From positions 2,294,001 through 2,358,000 of the forward strand of contig CBDCLS010000006.1 of NCBI GenBank assembly GCA_965218775.1: a stretch of DNA of 64,000 bases, in the 5' to 3' direction. Made by a program: the position numbers and the translations under genes. The stretch is from CAUZIZ01 sp965218775 (lineage in GTDB: Bacteria > Acidobacteriota > UBA6911 > RPQK01 > JAJDTT01). The stretch's first letter is position 1; each line of letters starts with the position of its first letter. This document shows, in pieces, positions 35,557 to 42,062 of this stretch. The notes under the pieces are model-generated. The model saw nothing but the letters and a program-made list of their open reading frames with translations. It made no database searches and was not told where the DNA came from.

Positions 35557-36895
35557 AGTAGCGTAACTTCTTTTCTGTAAATTCTGGTCAGGCCTGGGTC
35601 GGAAAGACAGAGGTCTGGGACAGGATTCTCCAAAAACAGAAACGTCTATCTGGCAAGGAGAATCAAATGAACCCAGACCTGGAAAAGAGAGTACCACGGG
35701 AGATCCTGGCGGAGTTGATCGAGGAAGGAACAGAAGCCTTTCGAGGAATCCTGGAGAAGCTGTTCAACGTGGCCATGCAGTTGGAAAGAAGCGAGTTTCT
35801 GGGAGCGGAAGCGTACGAGAGAACAGCCAGTCGGCGAGGCTATCGAAACGGATTCAAAGGCAAGCGGATTCAGACTCGAGTGGGAGAGCTGCACTTGGAG
35901 ATTCCACAGGTGCGTGGGTTGAGGTTTTATCCCAAGTCGCTGGAGAGGGGTTGCCGTTCGGAGAAGGCCCTGAAGCTGGCCATTGCCGAGATGTATGTGA
36001 TGGGAGTCTCGACGAGGAAAGTCACCGAGATCACGGAGCAGCTGTGTGGGTTGGAGATCTCGGCCACCCAGGTCTCGAGAGTGGCCGGGATGCTGGACGA
36101 AGAGCTGGAAGAGTTTCGAAGCCGGGAGCTGGGAGAGTATCCGATCGTGTATCTGGATGCCCACTACGAGAAGGTTCGAAGAGGCGGCAGGGTGCAGGAC
36201 GTGGCCATCCTGAAAGCCATAGGAGTCAATCGTTTCGGAACGCGGGAGGTGTTGGGTCTGAGCACCAGGATCAGTGAAGCGGAGGTGCATTGGCGAGGGT
36301 TTCTGGGAGATCTGCACAAGCGTGGACTGAGAGGGGTCGAGCTGTTTGTCAGTGACGATCACGAAGGACTGAAGGCGGCCAGGCGGGCAGTTTATCCGTC
36401 GGTGCCCTGGAACCGTTGTCAGTTTCACCTGAGTAAAAACGCCCAACAATATGCTCGCCGCAAAGAGGACAAGCCCCGCATCGCCCAGGCCATGCGGGAC
36501 ATTTTCGATGCCCCGTCTCGAGAAGATGCCGAGGAGCTCAAGGGTAAAGTCGTCAAGAAGTTCGAAAAGATTGCACCGGAGTTCGTGAGCTGGCTGGAAG
36601 AGAACGTGGATGAAGGGCTGACAGTGTTTGATTTTCCGAGGAGCTGGTGGCGAAGGATCCGAACCATCAACGGACTGGAGAGACTGCACCGGGAGATCCG
36701 GAGACGAACCCGGGTGGTGGGAATCTTTCCCCACGAAGCGTCGGCGCTGCGGCTCATCTCGGCTGTGCTTGCAGAGATACACGAGGAGTGGTTAACCGGC
36801 CGGCAATACCTGAACCTGGCCGGCTGGAAAACACAAGTGGAGCAATTCTTCCCTACAGGCCCTAAAGAAAATTACAGAAAAACGGTTGCTTAACC
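35557..36895 (+). mobile_element. IS256-family IS, copy 2
   Basis: 1339 bp with perfect 8-bp target duplication, inserted in the ThsB-like gene. Begins AGTAGCGTAACTTC and ends GGTTGCTTAACC. Same element as copy 1, opposite orientation. Confidence 0.93.
35667..36893 (+). CDS. IS256-family transposase (copy 2)
   Basis: 408 residues, identical in translation to copy 1 (32587-33813), with the same Asp, Asp and Glu regions (VYLDAHYEK, LFVSDDHEGLK, LERLHREIRRR). AAGGAG lies 7-8 bp before ATG 35667. Intact, so it could act on both copies. Confidence 0.95.
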   Translation: MNPDLEKRVPREILAELIEEGTEAFRGILEKLFNVAMQLERSEFLGAEAYERTASRRGYRNGFKGKRIQTRVGELHLEIPQVRGLRFYPKSLERGCRSEKALKLAIAEMYVMGVSTRKVTEITEQLCGLEISATQVSRVAGMLDEELEEFRSRELGEYPIVYLDAHYEKVRRGGRVQDVAILKAIGVNRFGTREVLGLSTRISEAEVHWRGFLGDLHKRGLRGVELFVSDDHEGLKAARRAVYPSVPWNRCQFHLSKNAQQYARRKEDKPRIAQAMRDIFDAPSREDAEELKGKVVKKFEKIAPEFVSWLEENVDEGLTVFDFPRSWWRRIRTINGLERLHREIRRRTRVVGIFPHEASALRLISAVLAEIHEEWLTGRQYLNLAGWKTQVEQFFPTGPKENYRKTVA

Positions 36896-36962
36896 CCAGA
36901 AGATTCTTGTAGTGTTTGTCCTTATCATAATCAAAGCTTATGAAGATTCGCTTTTTTGCCAT
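36896..36962 (-). pseudogene. ThsB-like TIR gene, 5' part
   Basis: Begins at ATG 36962: MAKKRIFISFDYDKDKHYKN, the first strand and the loop of the TIR-like fold, then LL at the IS junction. An in-frame upstream ATG at 36998 is possible. No strong ribosome site. See the 3' part at 35217-35556. Confidence 0.85.
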
Positions 36963-37120
36963 TTGGCTGGTGGGCGGGCCCAATCCAGCTCCGTTCATGT
37001 TAGAGCTATTCTATGGTGGAGACCGCGGGCGCTGGCGGGACGTTGACGCCGAAGCCTCCGGTTGTCCTGTTTGAAGGAAGCTACACAGCTACTCGACCGA
37101 TTCGAAGTTGCATCAATTGC

Positions 37121-37149
37121 TTGACACGCTCGCTCCCCTTACGCTACAC
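37121..37149 (+). promoter_or_regulatory. candidate sigma-70 promoter for the HesB gene
   Basis: TTGACA at 37121-37126 followed, after 17 bases, by CTACAC. The -35 is perfect and the -10 is poor. It lies about 135 bp before the HesB start, in a 322-bp gap with no other gene. Confidence 0.35.
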
Positions 37150-37284
37150 CGTCAAAAGGCGCCTCGGAAGGTGCCGAACGTGAGAGATCGTTCGGGGGAA
37201 GGGGGAGGAAGACTAAAACTGCTTCCTGAGTCGATCGGCTTACAGGGTAGGGCCTGTTAGGAGACAGCAGCCTGGAAAGCGATT

Positions 37285-37611
37285 ATGTCAATTCAAATCA
37301 CGGAACAAGCCTCCCAGAAGATCAAGGAGGGCCTTAAAGCGGAGGGACTCTTGCAGGGAGGTCTTCGACTGGGTGTCAGAGGCGGGGGCTGCTCCGGTTT
37401 GAACTATGTATTGAGGTTCGAACCGGAGAAAAAGGCGGGCGACAAGGTCTTTGAGCAGTACGGTGTCAAGGTCTTCGTCGACATGAAAAGCTACCTCTAC
37501 CTGAAAGGTATGGGCCTGGACTGGCGTGGATCTCTGATGCAGGAAGGCTTCACCTTCGTCAACCCGAACGCTTCCAAGACCTGCAGCTGCGGTCAGTCGT
37601 TCACCGTCTAG
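37285..37611 (+). CDS. HesB/IscA/ErpA-type iron-sulfur assembly protein
   Basis: 108 residues, A-type carrier of nascent iron-sulfur clusters. The three conserved cysteines are present: one in RGGGCSGLNYVL and two in the C-terminal CSCGQSF. Beta-rich core (LRLGVRGGGCSG, YGVKVFVDMKSYLYLKGM). Normal length for the family. It stands alone on its transcript, but a SufR-like regulator, Rieske protein and Mrp ATPase lie within 10 kb, which makes an iron-sulfur neighbourhood. Start ATG 37285. Confidence 0.95.
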   Translation: MSIQITEQASQKIKEGLKAEGLLQGGLRLGVRGGGCSGLNYVLRFEPEKKAGDKVFEQYGVKVFVDMKSYLYLKGMGLDWRGSLMQEGFTFVNPNASKTCSCGQSFTV

Positions 37612-38257
37612 GGCAAGCCCTGCGGCTACAACAGCTTGGTCGTCGTGGTGAGAAAGCCACGATTGTCGAACCGATGCACCCGCTGCTGACTCAGCCCAGC
37701 TCCTTTCTGATCAGTTCGGCTTCCATCCTGCGTTTCTTCCTGATTCCCCTCGAGACTCTGCATCGACCCGATGAGAATTGGCAACCTCTGCCCAGTCCTT
37801 GTTCTCAATCGGCTGCTTTAGAACCCCGAGGGCCCGATTCCCGGTTCCTCGGTTTTAGCCCTATTGAAAGAAGGGAGGTCTGGACCGACCCCAGAGGGTC
37901 TGGTGCAGCCAGGTTGGGGAAGCGCTTGACGATCGCTTTCCAACAGGGCTGTGCCGCATACTTGAAAATAGTGTCCGCCTCTGCCCTGCTGATCCGGATA
38001 CTCTGAAGCTCAGGACTGTTCTCCAGAGCCGTCTTGGCAGCGTCTCCTTTGAGGCGCCAGCGCCACCCACCCACTCCGACCTAGAAGATGCCTCTTTTGT
38101 GACCGCAGGTACTGGTTAAGTGAGTTTAATATAATGAGTTATTAGGTTCCGGGGTGGCCGCGACGCCTTTCATCTCAACCGTCTCCTGTTGTATAGTCGG
38201 GGAGTTGTAACCGGTAGCGTCACCTGGTGACGATGCCTAAACTAGCCGGGGTAAAAA
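37612..38257. other. gap with a doubtful minus-strand frame
   Basis: 646 bp between the HesB gene and the CSID-motif gene. A minus-strand frame at 37805-38074 reads partly like protein (SIRISRAEADTIFKYAAQPC, WKAIVKRFPNLAAP) but lacks a ribosome site and a recognisable domain; it may be a gene remnant. Nothing else is supported. Confidence 0.35.
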
Positions 38258-38770
38258 ATGGATTTCGCAGAGTTTGAGGGTCTTCCCGACCAGGCGCGAG
38301 TTTGGATGTTTGGCCTTGAACGCACGCTGGATGATGCCGAAACACGGAAACTTGAAGAGGGGCTGAGCCGATTCGCAGCCACCTGGGCTTCGCATAAGGT
38401 CCCAGTGAAGGCAGCCTTCAAGATCGCGCTCAAGCGCTTCGTTATCGTCGCAGCAGAATCTGCCAATGGCGTCTCGGGCTGCTCAATTGACGATATGGTC
38501 CGGAACCTCAAGTCGCTCCAGGACTCAGTGGGGCTTGGCGCACCGAGAGGCAACCTCATCTTCTTTACGGATGACCATGGCGAGGTGCAATCGGTCGATC
38601 ACCTCAGCTTCTATGGCACCGTCGATTCAGGCCAGATCACGCCTCAGACCCGGGTTTTCGATACTCTCGTCCAGACTCTGGGCCAGCTCCGGGCCGGTCG
38701 CTTCGAGCTACCCTTCGAGGAATCCTGCCACTCGAAGACGTTTCCCCTGCCTGTACTGTCCTCCTCCTAG
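38258..38770 (+). CDS. conserved protein with GCSID motif, function unknown
   Basis: 170 residues, cytosolic. The central motif VSGCSIDDMVRNLKSLQ with alpha/beta surroundings (RFAATWASHKVPVKAAFKIA, ALKRFVIVAAE) matches a small conserved family seen in Bacteroidota and other phyla, sometimes mislabelled as an ABC transporter ATPase; there is no P-loop here. The Cys of the motif is invariant in my memory of the family. It precedes the convergent SufR-like gene. Start ATG 38258. Confidence 0.75.
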   Translation: MDFAEFEGLPDQARVWMFGLERTLDDAETRKLEEGLSRFAATWASHKVPVKAAFKIALKRFVIVAAESANGVSGCSIDDMVRNLKSLQDSVGLGAPRGNLIFFTDDHGEVQSVDHLSFYGTVDSGQITPQTRVFDTLVQTLGQLRAGRFELPFEESCHSKTFPLPVLSSS

Positions 38771-38978
38771 TGGGTTACACGAGGCGCAGGCTCAGAGGAA
38801 GGCCGCAGGTTTCTTGGCTTGTACAAATGCTGCGCGGATTTGGGCTCTCAGGCACCTCGTCGTGACATGCTGGTGAGAAGGTGAGATCCTTGCTGCCGAC
38901 ATCTCCCACCTCACCCACGCGCACGGACCAAATGACTTCTGCCGGCGTGATCCTGGGCACGGCCTTGACGAGTTTGAG

Positions 38979-39590
38979 TTATTTCCGCTCGACCAGGTAG
39001 GAACAGAAATGATCTTTTTGCAAGATGTAATGTTGCCGCTCTACCTTGGCTCCTAGAACTTCGCTGAGCAGTTTCTGCTCACACACGCAGGCGTGAGGAA
39101 ACCTCTTCGCCACTTGGGCAATCGGGCAGTTCATCAGCTTGATCAAGTACTTATCCGGGCCTGACTTTTGCCACTGGGCCATATACCCCCGCTCGCAGAG
39201 CCATTCGGTGATCTTGTGGACCTTGGCGCCGAGTGTCCTGCCGAGAACCTGTCCCTCGGCCTCTTCCAGATGCTCCTTCATGCAAAACTCAAACAGCTCG
39301 GCCACCTTGTCTTTTCCATCCAGAGAGCGTGCTGCCCGGAGGAGGTCGACGGCCAACCCCGCGTAATCACGAGCGAACCGTTCGTGGCCTTTGTCAGTCA
39401 GAAAATACCGGCTGGCCGGCCGGCCCATCGCAAGCCTCTCTCTTGCCACAGAGACTAGGCCCTGTCTCTCTAACTCTGCCAGCTGGCGCCGAACACTCAT
39501 CTGGGTCAGGCCGAGAATCTCGCACAACTTGCTGACACGGAGGCCTTCTCCGTTCTCCTTGAGAAGTGTCAGCAGCCTCCGTTTAGGCAT
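38979..39590 (-). CDS. SufR-like iron-sulfur transcription regulator
   Basis: 203 residues. N-terminal winged helix-turn-helix (LRVSKLCEILGLTQMSVRRQ, LVSVARERLAMGRPASRYFL) and a C-terminal sensor with cysteines near residues 155, 168/170 and 196 (LMNCPIAQVAKRFPHACVCE and DHFCSYLVERK). This Cys pattern is that of SufR, which binds a 4Fe-4S cluster and represses iron-sulfur assembly genes. It is divergent from the repeat-protein operon starting at 39708, so the 118-bp gap is a likely control region for both. The link to HesB, Rieske and Mrp genes supports the call. Confidence 0.85.
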   Translation of the reverse strand: MPKRRLLTLLKENGEGLRVSKLCEILGLTQMSVRRQLAELERQGLVSVARERLAMGRPASRYFLTDKGHERFARDYAGLAVDLLRAARSLDGKDKVAELFEFCMKEHLEEAEGQVLGRTLGAKVHKITEWLCERGYMAQWQKSGPDKYLIKLMNCPIAQVAKRFPHACVCEQKLLSEVLGAKVERQHYILQKDHFCSYLVERK

Positions 39591-39640
39591 ATCTCGGAAT
39601 TATAACAGTTTTGGGGCGAGTAGACAGCGGGCGGCGGGTG

Positions 39641-39681
39641 ACTTACTATACTTTATAGCCTTATATATATGCTAAGTATAG
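39641..39681. promoter_or_regulatory. AT-rich inverted repeat between sufR-like and repeat-protein genes
   Basis: CTATACTT (39646-39653) and AAGTATAG (39674-39681), perfect 8-bp arms separated by 20 bases, in the divergent gap. TATACT within the left arm could be a -10 element. It may be an operator for the SufR-like regulator or for the repeat protein. Confidence 0.4.
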
Positions 39682-39707
39682 CTGCTCCGCTTTCACATTC
39701 GACACGG

Positions 39708-41228
39708 ATGCCGCAACCAGAACCATATGCACCCAGAGCGAGTCGCGGTGGACCGGCTCACGGACGGGTGCCGGGAACCTTTTTCCGCGCCATGGCTGGG
39801 CTGTTTCGGCGGTACCATCCGAACTGCAGCCAGCAGGCACTAGCGCTCCGGATTCGGAAACGGCTGACAGCAACCGGGATCAACTATCACCTGCGGACGC
39901 TCCAGCGACAGCTCTGCGGCACCGTATCCAAGGTCCCGCTGGCTGTGGAAAAGGTCATGCGACAGCTCGTTCTGGAGTGCAAGGGTTGGAGCAGCGAGGC
40001 CGAGATCGAACGGGAATTGGCCGCCCTGGGAATCTCTGTGCCAGCAAGAGAGCGCCGGCCCTCGCACACGCCAATCGAGACGGTCGTCCCACTGGCCCAT
40101 CTGTGGCTGTACCTGAACCTGGGGGAGACGAACCACTCCTTGGCCTCTCAGATTCAACAGCAACTCGCGCGCCGAAACGTCACGCGCTCACTGGTGTATC
40201 TCCAGAGGATCCTCGCCGGGCACGAACAGGGTCTCACCAGAAGAGAGGTCCGGGAGGCGCTCCTCGATCTCCTGGCAGGTCACGGCATCCGCTCGGAGCG
40301 AGCGGCCCAGGCCGCACTGAAGGAGCATGCCCTGGAGGTCCACCGATCCATTCGAGCGAGGAAGTTCAGCAGTGCTATAGAGCTCTATCGCCTTACCAGC
40401 GTGTGGAGACTGCGCCACCACGACTATTCATCGAGTCGCCTAGCGACTTCGCTCAGGCGTGTGTTGGCTGAGCGGGGGATCTCGCTGAGTCTTGATCATA
40501 TCCGACTCCTGGTCAGCGAGCATACCAAGCTTGTGCGACAAGGTGTGTTGGAGGCGATGGAGGCGCTACTGCAAGAGGAATTCCCCGAGGTGGAGGATTG
40601 GACAGCAGAAGCCGCCAAGTTGTCCCCTCAGAGGCTAGAAGACCTCAGCTGGGTCCAGGCGGAACCCATTGCAGCCCTGGCGCGGCAGTGGGTCGGGTTA
40701 AATCCAGGCAAGAGCATGCGCAAGCTGGCGATCCAGGTGTCCAAGACGGTTGCCCAAATGGGGTATCTACGGAATCCTGGCTCCATCCAAAGCGTTCTGG
40801 GAGGCCACAAGAAAACAACGCGGGGCTTTGTCTATCGAGCCGTGCTGCGGCAATTAGGCACGCCCAAACGAAACTTGGCAATACCCGCCGAGCACTTCGT
40901 CGGAACCCGCGCCCACTTACCGGTTTGTGATGCTGCAGTGACATCAGAAGAAACCCAGGAGGCGAGGACTCAGCATCGAGACTGGAGGCCTACCCTGGAG
41001 GAGTACTTAGAGGAAGCGAATGACTATCTTCCTAGGGCTCGTTCGCCCCATTTCCTCCCCTTTGTCGCTTACCGGGCTCAACGGCTGTACGGCATTCCCA
41101 GACGGTTGGCTAAAGCGAGCATTGTCGGCAAAGCCGACCGGCCTCGTCAAGGTCTTGGGTCCAGCGACACAGCAGTTGATAGCCTCATCGATCCTCTTCA
41201 AAGAATGGCTCGAGGAACACGTGCATGA
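39708..41228 (+). CDS. HTH-like repeat protein, paralog of the sigma-factor N-terminus
   Basis: About 506 residues from ATG 39708 (an in-frame ATG at 39669 is also possible). The first about 400 residues align throughout with the N-terminal half of the sigma factor at 42062: both begin RVPGTFFRA and contain four tandem about 65-residue units of the form LA-x-LW...S..LA..IR..L...GI..S...LQ..L.G...R. Examples here are LAHLWLYLNLGETNHSLASQ and VWRLRHHDYSSSRLATSLRR. Each unit looks like a small helical DNA-binding fold. The last 100 residues (DWRPTLEEYLEEANDYLPRA, FVAYRAQRLYGIPRRLAKA) are not recognised. No known family is assigned. First gene of a four-gene run. Confidence 0.85.
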   Translation: MPQPEPYAPRASRGGPAHGRVPGTFFRAMAGLFRRYHPNCSQQALALRIRKRLTATGINYHLRTLQRQLCGTVSKVPLAVEKVMRQLVLECKGWSSEAEIERELAALGISVPARERRPSHTPIETVVPLAHLWLYLNLGETNHSLASQIQQQLARRNVTRSLVYLQRILAGHEQGLTRREVREALLDLLAGHGIRSERAAQAALKEHALEVHRSIRARKFSSAIELYRLTSVWRLRHHDYSSSRLATSLRRVLAERGISLSLDHIRLLVSEHTKLVRQGVLEAMEALLQEEFPEVEDWTAEAAKLSPQRLEDLSWVQAEPIAALARQWVGLNPGKSMRKLAIQVSKTVAQMGYLRNPGSIQSVLGGHKKTTRGFVYRAVLRQLGTPKRNLAIPAEHFVGTRAHLPVCDAAVTSEETQEARTQHRDWRPTLEEYLEEANDYLPRARSPHFLPFVAYRAQRLYGIPRRLAKASIVGKADRPRQGLGSSDTAVDSLIDPLQRMARGTRA

Positions 41229-41285
41229 GTGACAGGGGTCGGATCGTCAGCAAGAATCCTGCTGCTCGTCCGAAGGGTTCTGTCC

Positions 41286-41576
41286 ATGCGTAGGAAAGGT
41301 CATCAGATTTTCCGGCAGACCGGCCTCTGCTTGGAGTGTGGCGGAATTCTCCATGTCGACGAGATTGAATATAACCTGGAGTGGCAGCGACACCACTACC
41401 ACTTCCGGGGCGTGCCGGCTTTTGTATGTGTTGAGTGTGGAGACGTTTGGCTCAAGATCGAAACTCTCTTCCGCTTGGCCAAGCTTCTCTCGACACAGAG
41501 GAGAAAGGCTTCAGCTTGGGTTGAGGGGAAGACAAACGGCAGGGAATCTAAAGATTCCCTCGTGTCTCCTTCCTGA
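41286..41576 (+). CDS. YgiT/MqsA-type zinc-finger protein
   Basis: About 96 residues from ATG 41286 (GAAGGG upstream). Four-Cys site TGLCLECGGILHVDE and AFVCVECGDVWLKIET, in the arrangement of YgiT-type (MqsA N-terminal) zinc domains, which in MqsA bind the toxin or metal. No HTH follows, so it is only the zinc part plus a basic tail (QRRKASAWVEGKTNGRESKD). No toxin gene is next to it. It lies between the repeat protein and the small gene at 41676. Confidence 0.75.
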   Translation: MRRKGHQIFRQTGLCLECGGILHVDEIEYNLEWQRHHYHFRGVPAFVCVECGDVWLKIETLFRLAKLLSTQRRKASAWVEGKTNGRESKDSLVSPS

Positions 41577-41675
41577 TCTACTTGGTATCCCAGCCCTGGC
41601 GTGGGCTCCTAACCAAAAGATGACGGGCTAGTGAATGTTGTAAAAGAGCCTGGAGGGAACAAAAGGAGGCGACTC

Positions 41676-42062
41676 ATGCCCTCTCCGGAAGAGTGGGTGA
41701 AACCGCACCAGGTCCGAGTCTACATCCAGGACCTGAGCAGCGCCGTGCAGGATCCGATCCACAGAGTCGATCGACCGATCCGAAGACTGGCCCTGGCGAT
41801 CTTGATTCGGGCCCTGCGCGACGGAATCGGCCGTCGCTCGAACTCCTCGGAAGGAGCGAGAGAGACTCTCTATTGGCACCAGGATGTTCTGGAGTGGCTG
41901 TGTTCGGAAAGCGACCAGGTGGGCAGCTTCCTCTGGGTCTCCGACCTCCTGGAAATGCATCCGGCGAAGCTGCGCAGTTGGGTACGGACGTTCCTTCAAA
42001 GCAGCCAAGCACGCCAGAAGGAAATCATGAAGCGTCTCCTCAGATCTCGGATTCGACACTGA
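41676..42062 (+). CDS. small basic helical protein coupled to the sigma factor
   Basis: 128 residues from ATG 41676, which has AAGGAGG 6 bp upstream; an upstream frame to 41631 is less likely. Contents are mostly helical and rich in Arg and Trp (VRVYIQDLSSAVQDPIHRVD, AKLRSWVRTFLQSSQARQKE). I do not recognise it. Its TGA overlaps the ATG of the sigma factor gene (TGATG at 42060-42064), so the two are translationally coupled. It may bind the sigma factor or its repeats. Confidence 0.75.
   Translation: MPSPEEWVKPHQVRVYIQDLSSAVQDPIHRVDRPIRRLALAILIRALRDGIGRRSNSSEGARETLYWHQDVLEWLCSESDQVGSFLWVSDLLEMHPAKLRSWVRTFLQSSQARQKEIMKRLLRSRIRH

Noticed and set aside
32585..36895. IS256 composite transposon carrying the PPIase gene
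   Set aside because: The outer flanks do not form a duplication, and copy 2 has its own private 8-bp duplication, so it inserted by itself.
35217..37611. Complete Thoeris system
   Set aside because: Only a broken ThsB-like gene is present; neighbours are a PPIase and HesB, and no ThsA-like gene is in the window.
41286..41576. Toxin-antitoxin pair with the YgiT-type protein
   Set aside because: No MqsR- or HigB-like toxin next to it; the neighbours are the repeat protein and a small unknown protein.
41693..42061. Extension of the sigma factor to 1037 residues
   Set aside because: This part overlaps the gene at 41676 in another frame, and TGATG coupling with a ribosome site points to 42062 as the start.
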